Assembly: GCA_014904845.1 (NCBI GenBank)
Contig: MU119268.1
Location: forward strand, 62,001-126,000
Reading direction: 5' to 3'
Length of the DNA stretch: 64,000 nucleotides
DNA from: Acephala macrosclerotiorum
Taxonomy: Eukaryota; Ascomycota; Leotiomycetes; Helotiales; Mollisiaceae
Shown: piece by piece, positions 49,035-59,896 of the stretch
How positions within the stretch are numbered: the first letter of the stretch is position 1
Layout: every line of letters starts with the position of its first letter
The notes under the pieces: generated by a model
Told to the model about the DNA's origin: nothing
Databases searched by the model: none
The model's input: only the letters and a program-made list of their open reading frames with translations
Program-made: the position numbers and the translations under genes

Positions 49035-51296
49035 ATGTCCCCAACGTATACGCTTCGAATGAGACAGCAACCACTAGTTGCTCGCGCTTGCGGCTATGGT
49101 GAAATAGATAGAAGGGTCATCGACCCACCTCCAATCGTCGAGATGCATGTTGACGACCCAAGTGTGTCATCTGACGAGGTCAGAGCTCTTCTCCGGCAAC
49201 CATATTGGGTCCTGCATTGTACGCTATGGGATCCTGTTAAAGATAATAATGACACTGCTATGCTTGATATAGGAAATGGACGCCAGGGACGGCGATTGAT
49301 GGGAACATTGGTAGCCTCCTCGTTTGTTGGGAATGATGAGCACGGAAACGAGGGGTGTTTCTTCGTTTTTCCGGACTTAAGTGTTCGAACAATTGGAGCC
49401 TATCGCTTGAGGTTTGACTTAATAAATCCGGACCCGTTGCATATGGCACCAGGACATCGACTGCCAGTGAAAGCTACGATCAAGTCTAGTTTGTTCCATG
49501 TCTACAATACGAAGGACTCTGGCGACATGAGAGCAAGCACGGAACTGACGAAAAGACTAGGAGAACAAGGATGTTTGATCTTTGTCAAGAAGGGCAATGC
49601 GAAGAGTACTCGAAACAGCGACGTTCATGAGTATGAGGATGACGAGCCGAAAGAAAAGCGCGATACAGAAGTCTTCCACCAAGAAGCACCGAAATCAGGA
49701 GATACCGATCGAGACGTGATAGAAAAGATCGAAGGACGAGTGGTCTCTACTAATCTGAGTCACGAGGAAAACAATCAGCATCCACTCCTAACAATGAAAC
49801 ACGTCAACATGCTAGGAGAACATGCGAGCGAAAGCTACCAGGATACTGGAGCCTCCGATCACGAGTCCCTACCAGACTCTTCGTACCAGCCATCTATCTT
49901 CTCTATTGCTTCTGAGATGTCATCCATATCACATCTATCAGCCGAGGAATATGTTTCCGCTGTCGCTGAGCTTGTGGGGTTACTTCTCGAAGATGATGTA
50001 TTGCGACAGCTTTGTCAGGCAGCTAAAGATTGCCCAGAAATTGGAGCAGATCGATTTGAAAACAATTTTCGTCGTCTTTTGAAACTTCTATCTGCGGATC
50101 TTGCGATCGAATCACAATGTTCTCTCCATACCCAGGCCGCCAAATTCGTGGGCACACGGGCAGCGTTTGTCGCAAGCAAGATTCGGCAATATTTTGACCC
50201 AGAGGACGAGGGTGGCGACGGACAATCAATCAAGATCTGTAAGTTCTATTTTCAGATCGTTCGTTCTCCTATGAGTTTAACGAGTCAACGTGATGACTGG
50301 TTCGACAGGGCTGTGGAGCGAAACACTTCTTCGACATCCCACTTGAAGATGCCGCTGAGCTCGAAAGAAACTGTGCAATCATGGCTTCCTTGCCAGGTGA
50401 AGCTGTATTACCAACCCACTCAGACACCGCAGCACCCGCCCCACTCTCTTCAGTTGCTTGCATTTCAGGACGGCGAATTGGGCATCGTGACAGTTTCATC
50501 CAGAACTATGAGAAGCACGAGGAGAAACCGAGCGATGGGAACGACACTCGATTCAATTACGCACGGCAAGTAGTCGAAATTGAGTCAGCGACCGGCATCT
50601 ATCTGCATTGGTGCGTTGATTCAAACCCATCCGACACTTTGTTATTTCCCTTGGGAATCCCTCGAATCGACGATGTGACCATCATCAAAAGGCTCAAGTC
50701 TAGCTATCAAGCAGTCAAGGGCCTGCGTCGTTGGATCTCGTTGACTGATATCCATAGTGTAAAATTTGTCCTTGTGAGTTCTACTCTCTCCTTTCTCATG
50801 CGGAAATAGCTGACAAATGGTCAAGTTCAAACGTGGAGCCCAGAACGATGGGTCAGAAGACATCATTGTTTGTTTGAAGGAAGACTTGCCGCCAAAAACA
50901 GACCCGAATTATCAATACCTTGACTCCGAGCCTCCTGGTCTGCTGAAAGACTTTGCAGCACAGACCTTGAGACACCATCTCCTCTATCCACACAAGTGTA
51001 ACGGCAAAGACATTGCAGATGTGATGAGCTTGGTTCCTAAAAAGGTGAATGGGCTGCTGGAGAAGAAGTTCGGCGCGTTGGGCTGGGGCGTGCAAGCAGT
51101 CTCCGGCCTCGCGTTGTGGAAGTGTGTTATTGCTGTGCTCCTATCCCAGATCCCGACCACGATCTTTGCTATTCGCTGGCTGATTTGGCGCTCGGGGGAT
51201 TTCCAGAATGCTTTTCTCTTTTCCTTCTATATTCTTGGGCTCCTGAACATTTTGTTGATTATTCCCGAGAAATGGTCTTTGCAGAAAACAATGTAA
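49035..51296 (+). CDS. Velvet-domain protein with C-terminal membrane segments
   Basis: Exon 1 (49035-50238 or slightly longer) starts with a velvet domain: RQQPLVARACGYGEIDRRVI, DPPPIVEMHVDD, WVLHCTLWDP, GCFFVFPDLSVR and GAYRLRFDLI, with the VKATIKSSLFHVYN and RLGEQGCLIFVKKG blocks (about residues 8-190). In the same open frame there follows an acidic linker and a helical segment (about 305-395: VGLLLEDDVLRQL, FENNFRRLLKLLSADLA). The next exon (about 50309-50773) and the last (50826-51296) encode a ~310-residue tail with two hydrophobic segments (KCVIAVLLSQIPTTIFAIRW and FLFSFYILGLLNILLII). Known velvet proteins are nuclear regulators of development and secondary metabolism. The intron 1 junction is uncertain: the strong GTAAGT donor at 50239 is out of phase with the best acceptor; a GTTCGT donor about 31 nt further or an acceptor after 50318 would keep the frame. 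Total ~710 residues. Confidence 0.75.
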
Positions 51297-52551
51297 CGAG
51301 TAGATTGGAGCTTGATGATCGAGGAGGAGAATTGAAACAGGGTTTGATCGCTGAGACTTTAGCGAGTGAACCCCCGAATCTGGGTTGAGTGCACTGAAAA
51401 TTTAATTATCAAAACCTGTAGTCGATTTTCACTTTGGGAACATTTTTACCCCTCAGTTACCCCGCATTTAATTTTTCGGGGCAGCAACTTGAGCTTTTCA
51501 CGAGCAATAACCATGTTCTGAAGAGAACTAGGCTACCACAATCCTCTCGAGTCATTCATATCTCAAATGTTTTGAAGTCATAGTCTGAATCTGTCAGAAT
51601 GTCTGCCAAGCACGTGATTTTTGGCGCTAGTTTCGGGGGTTAAAAACTCTGATCTCGAGCTCTTGTAGAATGCAACTGATTCTGATCTAATCTACTCTAC
51701 CCTAAAGTGCTATTCTGACAGAATCCTCCAGGTACAAGCCTCAAAGTATGTTCCCTGGGAATTTAAATTTGAGACATCGCCTCCGTGTCCTGAGAAACGC
51801 CCATCTGAATTTTGTTCGATTTGATTGATGTTACGAGTCTAAGCTCTTGCAAACCGTTCCGAGGTTCGCTCGATTATAGTTATTATTTCATTCAGGAGCT
51901 CTCACGTATTCTTTGCTACCATTTTTCTGGCTGCTTTGATGGCTATTTTCGTGAAACTCGCTTACGCATTCGGTCTCAGCGCTTATTGGCGGCCCGTCCC
52001 ACCGTCCCAAAGGGAACCCCTTAGCGATAACTGGAACGTGCTTTGTAAGGGGCTCGTCTGGACAAAATTCTAGAATGGAATTCATATAGTTTGAGATGAA
52101 ACAAGCTTTGGTGTTCTCCCTGACCTCCATGCCACTTCCCCACGATTTTGCGCTGATCATTAATCGCCGGCGCATTTCGAAACAAAATAGGTCCCGGCTA
52201 TTTATTATACAGAAACACTGATGCCTCAAACAGACATCTTATCAGTACAAGGGTCTATTTGCCATTGAAGTCAATTGTTAGGATGGACTGTGATGCTGAG
52301 TGCTAAGGGATGATAGCAATGAAGTATTAAAACGGTGTTGTGTCAATACTCAACCATCCCATTTCACCTTTCTCAGCAGTTTTCTCTCATCTAGACTATC
52401 TCTCGATATCCTCAATTCTTGTCACTCCTTCAGCCCTTTTCTACATTCCAGCTGGTCCTGTTATCTTCTTTCACCGTTGAATATTCACCGACGACACATT
52501 TCTTCAAACAATACATTCTCTTTCCTCACAAAAGTCGTCCGTCGCTCCAAA
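51297..52551. other. Intergenic with CT-rich leader of the next gene
   Basis: No supported gene. The last ~180 bases before the secreted-protein start are pyrimidine-rich, as in many fungal 5' leaders. Segment 51610-51672 resembles 46024-46075. Confidence 0.5.
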
Positions 52552-52980
52552 ATGCAACTCCTCACGACAACCACCACTCTAATCTCTCTCCTCTTCCTAA
52601 GCGCATCTGCTCTCCCCACCACACTCGACTCACGCGCCACTGCCGTACAAATCGATCCCTCCCTCGTCCCCATCTTCAGCATCAAAACCGGCTCCGGCAT
52701 CGGTGCCAACGGTGTAGCAATCCCAACAACTTGTCCACCATCCCGTTCAGATTTCATCGCCAAATTAAGCGCGAATGTAGCCGCAGGAAACGTCCTGGGA
52801 ACTCCTATCACCTTCAACACCGATCCCAACGTTCTGGATACCAAAACACAAGAAAGTCGGGCGACGGCGATGATTATTACGCTGCAGAGTTTTACTGGGG
52901 TGAAGGGAGTGGGCTGTCCGGGTGCTAGTACGCCAGAACTGTTGACACAACAGAAGACAGGAGTGCAATCTCCGTCATAG
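52552..52980 (+). CDS. Small secreted protein (142 aa)
   Basis: Single exon; ATG in AAAATGC context. The first 21 residues (MQLLTTTTTLISLLFLSASA) are a signal peptide, followed by LPTTLDSRAT. The mature part contains CPPSRSDFIAKLSANVAAGN, then FNTDPNVLDTK, MIITLQSFTG and GVGCPGASTPE. This pattern matches a family of small secreted ascomycete proteins with conserved CPP and GCP motifs and a central helix; its function is not known. Two cysteines in the mature chain could form one disulfide. The same frame is open upstream to 52300, but the signal peptide fixes the start at 52552. Possible effector or surface protein (inference). Confidence 0.8.
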   Translation: MQLLTTTTTLISLLFLSASALPTTLDSRATAVQIDPSLVPIFSIKTGSGIGANGVAIPTTCPPSRSDFIAKLSANVAAGNVLGTPITFNTDPNVLDTKTQESRATAMIITLQSFTGVKGVGCPGASTPELLTQQKTGVQSPS

Positions 52981-53345
52981 TATTTGGCTGGTACGATATA
53001 TAGATTAGAGTCGGAGTGGGAGAGGGAGGGGGGCCTCTGGCCCTGGAGCTTAGAGCAGTGCTCAGCGTGTATATAGTACTAGGAAGCGCTTTTGTATACT
53101 ATAACTTGAGCTTGAATCCCTGGTTCTCTATAACAGACGCGTGGGACCGCTTCGTCAGAGCCTTCATATAAAGAGTAGCGAGCTCAATACCGAATGGGGC
53201 AATCTCGGGAATTGGTCGAGTTCCATCAAATGTGGGGAATTGAGGTTGGCTTCATTCCTGAAGGTACTGAAAGAGGGTGTCATTGACATTCAGCCCAACC
53301 ACTTTCCATAATTTTTCAAGGCGAATTCTCCCAGCGATCATGAAG
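52981..53345. other. Spacer between convergent genes
   Basis: No gene or repeat recognised; probably the two 3' untranslated regions. Confidence 0.5.
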
Positions 53346-56003
53346 CTAGGTGTTTGGGAAGCATTCCAGACAATACTTGAGATCTTGGCTCTCGGGACCT
53401 TTTCCCTTGCCACTATAATTCTCAGGCTCTGGGTGTTGTGGGATCCTGAGACACACGAACGACGAAAGTTGAGTATCTCTTTGGAATTCCGAGTTCCCGT
53501 CCATCACTTCGGATGCAGCTGTAGCAGCATGGGCCCAGTCTCCTAGTTGTGTGAATTCGAAGCACGGATCGGCAGCAGCCTGGATCATGGAGTTTTCGTC
53601 AAGCCCACTTAGGAGAGAGCTACCAAACTCAAATCCATCTTGAAACCCAGTGAATAAATTCCCGGCCGTATAGACGCCTCCTTGTGCATCAGTAGAGGGG
53701 CATAAGTCATCACAAGTGCATAGTATGTCCGCTTCTGTGGGAGGTCGCTCGCCGTCAGCACACGTCTCGGATTGCGATGCTTGCCAGTCTCGAACTAAGT
53801 CAGAAAGGCATTTGCGAGTTATCTCTGTCACCATACTCTTCATCTCTGCTTCCACGGGTCCGAGCTTCTCATGTAGCAGCTGAGCAACGTGCGTCTCGAT
53901 CAGACTTGGAAGTCGGCTTTGATAATACTGCCCAAAGTCCTGGGGCAGACTCGAGCTACTACTAGCTTTGGGGTTGACTCCTTCGTTTTCTTGGTCAAAA
54001 TCTGATCCAGGTCAGTCATATCCCACTTCTGGAAACGAATTAAGTTTAAAGTCTAAGGCTTCGCTCACATGGACTTGGAATAGGCGCGCCTGGGAATAAG
54101 ATGCGGTAAATGTCCGACCACTTGGAGTTGTCTGCGCCCTCTATCGGCGGTAGTCGTTTTTTGCTTTTCAGTAGCTTCAACTTTTGGGGGGATATTCCGT
54201 CTACTGGCTTTCTTTCTTGTTTTTGACACCTTGTATCAATTTGCAAATGGAGTTCGAGGCCCCTGTCATCTCCCACGACTGCCCAGCACCTGGGACACTG
54301 CGTGGGGGCGATATGACACCGATATAAATGCTCCCTAGAGGAAGGAGACCATGTATTAGCATTAGAGGGCTCAATATAGCAAAAGAGAAATTAAGTAGCA
54401 GACGTACTTTAGGTGGGATATAGAATTGAATCCTGGCCCTGCGCAAGATCTTCTTTGTCTGTTCTTCCTGGGATCGTTCTTGAAAAACGGACATGCATAT
54501 CGACGTAGTTCGCCATCATCTTTTGATCCTTTACGTGGCCTCTTATAGCCGTCCGGGTCTTCATCTGGTGGTGGAAAGTCACCATCATCGTTTCCTCTCT
54601 TCATTCCTGCCGCATTACTCATCGAGGAAAGCGAAGACTTATTTGTCGAGGAGTACGCTCCGCTCATCCATGAACCTGAATTTCCAGAGCTGCTTCCTCC
54701 GCCCTGGCCGTATGCTCCGTGGACCGTTGTAGCGTTGTGCTGTAACAATCTATACACCTCTATCATCACCGCTTCCAAGATTAAGTGATGCCTCCAGTAC
54801 GCCGTTGGGCAGAGGCTTTCTGAGCTTTCACTGCCAAGTTCATTGCTGTCATTTGACGACGTTGACCAGGTGGTGCCATCGGTTGTCGAACACAGGGTCC
54901 TGAACTCTTCTGTACTATCCTCGATTATATTAACTAAAACCGTTGTTAATTTTGTTAATGAGAAAGGTTAAAAATAAACTGACTTGGGTGAACTATGACT
55001 GAAGAAGCTGGAGACTGGTCACTGTTCACATCTTTGGCATCCGTACACGATTCCGAAACCGCTTCGAGCATGGGTCTTCTCGACGTCAACGCATTTTCCC
55101 GAGCAGAGACATTTATTTCTTGCAGATGTCGCTGAGACTCTTTTTTGGATGGCCGCTGCAGATTCCGCTCTCCTCGATTGCGGGTGGGTGGTGGTGGAAC
55201 GAAATTGCGTTCCAAATTCTCGAGCTCCTCGACCTTTCTCCGATAATTTTTGACTATGTCTCTGATATTTTCCACCTTGTCGAAGTCTTTTTCCACTTCG
55301 TCAAGCTTCCGAATGATTGTGTGTAACTTGGATATTTCCGAATCCGCACGCCTAATCGCGTTACCGGCGTGATCGTATCGCTGCTGTACAACTACCCGCG
55401 ATTGTTCTGATAACTAGTACTGCTTCAGCGCCGCTCAGAGAATATGAGGTGTTAACGGGTAAGCTTGATTTGCTCCTGAAGACGCTCCTGCAGATTCGAA
55501 ATAATGCATACGTAATCTAAATGGGCTTGAATGCTCTGCATAAGGCTATCAAAATGACGGTCTAGAGCAGCGAGGCTGCTACTATCGAGCAGAAGAAGGC
55601 CTTGAGAGCTCGCATTCGATGACGCCCTGCTTGATGAGCTGCCCGCTGCGCTGGCTGCTTGCTGTTGATGATGTCTCAAGAGCGCGATTTCGTCGTTGGT
55701 AAGTCCCAATTGAGTATCAGGGACGGCATTAAAGGCGTGACCAAGATGGACTGTTTTATTGCGGACGCCTTGAATATAAGTACTCAAAGTGGGTTTGAGG
55801 GAGCTGCGGCCGACTTTGGTTCGAGACTCTTCATTGGACTTCGGCCGTGGCAAGATTTGGGCTCCTCGACAATGACTGCCAACAGGTCCATTGTAGTTTA
55901 ATCGTCCTTTTATCTCTGTTTGTGGTGATGTATCTTCTGATATCTCGAGGCTTAAGAGGGGCATTGAAATCTCGTCCGTGGCTATGATCAGGCCCTTGTC
56001 CAT
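53346..56003 (-). CDS. C2H2-like zinc-finger protein
   Basis: Five exons without frame break: 55457-56003, 54984-55406, 54408-54933, 54069-54334, 53346-54001 (introns 50, 50, 73, 67 nt), about 805 residues. The first part has a Ser-rich stretch and a coiled coil (KLHTIIRKLDEVEKDF, RRKVEELENLERN). The centre holds the fungal-type zinc-binding region: YACPFFKNDPRKNRQRRSCA, then HLKEHLYRCHIAPTQCPRCW and HLQIDTRCQ, with Cys/His pairs spaced as in atypical C2H2 fingers. These are widespread in ascomycetes and presumed DNA- or protein-binding. The acidic C-terminal ~200 residues have no domain. The first in-frame ATG is 56003; an open frame extends further upstream without ATG. Two donors (GTTAAC, GTCAGT) are weak but fit phase. 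Confidence 0.82.
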
Positions 56004-58029
56004 CTTGAGCTCAAGACAGCATGCCTGCACCCAATCAATTATGACTGGGAGACCAAAAGAACCGAATATATTGCTTTCGACACTATCTGGGAATTCTGGC
56101 TCAAGAACGCAATACTGCACACAATGCTAAGAATTTTGCGGTGCAGCTCAGTTGACAATGAGCACATCCTGAAATGGCGTCCTTTTCGAGCAGACCAGGA
56201 AACCAAACCCCTAGGCCAAAATTAATGGTTATCAATGGAAATGATCTCAATTGTGGAATGGCCGTAAGTTTTGTTGCCATGAGGCTGAGCTTTTAGAGTA
56301 GGTTGCGAATTTCGCAAATGCGATATTCTTTGCATATGCAGCTCTAATTGGCTTAGACAAACCATCGCACTAATTGGACCAATTTAGCGAAGATGACTAT
56401 CTTCAAGGAACATTATTCTTTGAGATAACAGTGAATTGAAACATGTATTTCTTGTCTTGGTTATGTCTCGATGTGAAAACTTCACGTTGGGACGGACCCA
56501 CGTGACCGAGATGACCCAACTTCTGGTCACTTTTGACAGCCTTAGCGAGATAATTCATCCACCTTGAATTCGAATACAACGGCTCCCCTCTTGGTCATAG
56601 AAAGAGTAGCCTTAATATTGTTCCACAACCTTCCCGGCCGGGACCCAGCATTGATCGGCTTCATGCCAATGGCGACCGTCTAGACGGCACGAGAGAGCCT
56701 CAGGAAGTTCTCATTCAATTGCAAGTGCATGAATTGACATGGTGGTTGGTGCGAATTGGGGCTTTGGTTTTCGTTCTCGGATTCCCGCTGGAAGAAAGAA
56801 GAAGGGAGGATGAAGAAGCACGGATGTGATGATCGTCGGCTAAATGCCACTAGTCCTTATGTACTAGGTAGCTTTGATACTGTACATGCCACGTGAATTA
56901 CAAGTCTTCCAGTTCGGCGTCTCTCGTCTCGGATATTTTGTTCCCAGTATTTTGTAATAGCAGAGAAACATTCTCACGATGGAAGGGTTTAGGCAAAGAT
57001 ATCTACCAAGTGATTATATTGATTGGTGCGACGAGAGGTAATACCCGTCAAGGACCCAAAATCGGACAGAATATTGAATGTATAATTATTTAACAACATT
57101 ATCCGTCACATACGACCATAGACTGAAGAGAAATGGGCATCCCGTCCGCTCTGCCATACACAAGCTTCAGATCGGCAGATTAGTAGTTGAGTGGGTGACC
57201 ATCAGCGAATACCTGCTGTTGTATGTTTTTTTTTTTTTTTTTTTTTGTCTCGGTGCTACGAAGACATACTTTCCAAAATATTCGGTTCAAGGGCGCTCTC
57301 ACGTTCAGCCACAGCCTTTCTTTAAACTGCTGTCCCTACATAATTCAGAGATCTAGATTTGATGAATGATCCTGTGCTTTTCCAGTTGCCTGTTGTGGAT
57401 CTTTTTTAGCGTGTAGCAGTGGAGAAAGGGGGTAAGCGAGAGCAATCACGTGAAAACATCTCGTTCCATATTTAGCTTTCTGGCTTGACTTGTTATGCAG
57501 CTTCGCAGTATGAATTACATTTATTTTTGCAGAACTGGAGAGTATATGTTATGAGGAGAGTGAAAGCCTTTTTCAAACATCACGTGGCTTACCATACTAC
57601 CGCAGCCGCTCGTCTATTATTAACGCGCAAGTAATGCGCAGTTTTGAATTTCAGGCCATGTTTTCTTCTTCTCCCTCACAAACTCACAGATATGCTCAGC
57701 CTTACTACGCTAGGAATACATTGTGCCAATTCCTAACCAATCAACACGTTGCAGAGTGCGATCACAGCCCCAAGTCTTTTAGGGCGTGAGGCTCGTGTCA
57801 CGACTCGCGCGCCTTAGGCGCTTGCGTAGTCCTGAACTCATGTCTCGGACCCCAATCTTATCCCTCCTTACAGTTCATAATGGTGTCAGCGTCATAAACT
57901 GTGTCAGCAAGGAGTCCTGGAAGTCCGGGACGATGGAGGCTGATATCTGGCTGTTTGTGCTGCGAAACTGCCTCGAGATTGAGTTGTGGAATACGGTAGC
58001 CTCAACCTCGCCACCACACGATTTATATG
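56004..58029. other. Intergenic, no supported gene
   Basis: A 21-T run lies at 57226-57246. Open frames of 60-90 codons have no recognisable domain. No RNA gene seen. Confidence 0.5.
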
Positions 58030-59182
58030 AGTCCTGGCCTTGAACGCCTTCCGAAAGCGCTTTTTTACATATCATAAAGACGTCGAACTTCTCAGCCAAG
58101 ATGGACACGCCGCACATACCTCTCACAATACTGCAGTCCCTTCGAAACTTGACAGATTCCATTTCATCGAATATCAAGAAACCTCCGAGAGATAGACCTC
58201 TGGTTCGAAATCGCGATCCAGGCTGTCTATCAAATGTGGCGCACTGCTGTGCTGGGACAGAAGGGGATTGAAGAGCAGTATCAGGACAGTGGTGATACCT
58301 GGTGAGTTCCTCCATTGAATTTCTAGCGATCAAACACTAAATTGTATTTTCAGGGCGCAACTGATCGCTTTCTTAGGCCATACACCCCCACCAAGGTCCA
58401 TCTTGCTAGCCCCCAAAATCTTGCAGACAGATTCGAAGAAGAACTTCAATATCGATATACGACTCGAAAAGGCTGTCCACGGATACCTCTTACCGGACAG
58501 GAAGCAGAGAGCTTCACTGCTTGTGTTTGGAGTGCAACTCATTTCGCGGAGGAAAACAACACCTTTCGAGCGACTGAGATTGGAAGCAAGAGTTGTGGAA
58601 ACGCAAGGGCCAGCTCCCTCGTCACGGCCCGAAATCCTGGCTCACGCTCCTTTTCTGACTGAAGAAGCACTGAAAGCTTTAAAAGTACAAGTCAAGAATA
58701 CAACTCAGGTTGAGGATAGCGCCAATGTAGAATTCAATGTGGGAGCGGGCAAGGTCAACGCTGGATGGAAGATTACCAAAGGAAAGCAGATCGACTCAGA
58801 AGACCATTACTTCGGCAAGGGTTCATCAGCAACAATCGTCGACAACGATAAAAAGACGTCTGGGGTTTGGTGGAATGTCAAGACAAGTAGTTGGTCGAAT
58901 GCCAAGGACGATGCCGGAATCGATCCTAATTATCGCTTTGCGATCCTCCTCATCAGAAGACGGGATGACAAGGCAGCTTTCAGAGTCAAGTTCAATCTGA
59001 GAGTGCACGCCGGAGTGGAATACCTGATCGAAAACAAGTTTGCGCATGGCACACACGTAGATGACTTGATTATCAATCCAAGGACATGGCATGTTGGAGA
59101 TTGCAAAGCTATCGATCGCGAAAGTCTTGGGCATTATCAGAAGCCTGAGAATTTGGCGACTCTGACTAAATCGACGCGATGA
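58030..59182 (+). pseudogene. Uncharacterised fungal gene with a 5' frame break
   Basis: The 3' exon (about 58356-59182) is intact: it runs from LIAFLGHTPPP through KKNFNIDIRLEKAVHGYLLP and FRVKFNLRVHAGVEYLIENK to a TGA. It is preceded by an intron (GTGAGT ... TTTTCAG, about 58300-58355). The 5' exon reads KDVELLSQDG, DRFHFIEYQETSER and then, after a one-base break at a TAG near 58193, continues as LWFEIAIQAVYQMWRTAVLG in another frame. Upstream of about 58030 the frame is closed. The protein type is seen in other ascomycetes as hypothetical; I know no function. The beta-rich C-terminal half (VWWNVKTSSW, RFAILLIRRR) may be a separate domain. It could be a recent pseudogene or a sequence error. 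Confidence 0.6.
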
Positions 59183-59896
59183 CTTTTTATTTTATGACGA
59201 AGCAGCGACGAAGTTCAGGGGTATGCAAAAGTTCTGGCTCGAGTCCTTCTATTTCATTTGGCGTATTGATTTTTCTTTCCATCGGGGGATTTCTTACTTT
59301 TCCAGCACAAATATCTTTACCCAATTCAGCCTTTCACTTCTCCTTTCTTCTCATGCGTCTCACTATATGCCTTCTTTTGCGGCTGTCGGAAGCTTTCCAT
59401 TGAAGCATCCCAGCCACCGCCTGTGAGCATTCAATTTTGCATCCGAGTGCATATTCATCTCACTCTCATCCATCCCCGTATCTTGCAACCGACATCTCCC
59501 ACTTTGCAAGGCTAAATGTAAGGCTGAGCGAGACTTCAGATACAGCAGTCGTTGCGATGTGCTAATAAGGCACAGCCCTCGAGTCAGCCAATGAGAACTC
59601 GCGATATCTCGGTGCTTCAAGTTTCGACGCCGATGCAGCACCAGTCCTGAATGGGAAAACAGTGCGATGAATATTCATTGGCCACTGTATTCTCGAGAAC
59701 AGTGCAACTCCGTGTAGGACCATTTCTAGACACGGTTCTGTTGACTGGGGTTGTCGTTGTGTACCATTAGCTTTATCACTCTTGGTGGCGCAGCGATATC
59801 AGGGCCGATGAATAAGTATATCTATTTCTCATGTTGCACAGTCTCAAGAACTTATTTCATTTTCTCAGTTCTTCACCTCGAACAACTAACCTAACC
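59183..59896. other. Intergenic, upstream of the P450 relic
   Basis: No supported gene. Composition ordinary; no TATA box certain. Confidence 0.5.
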
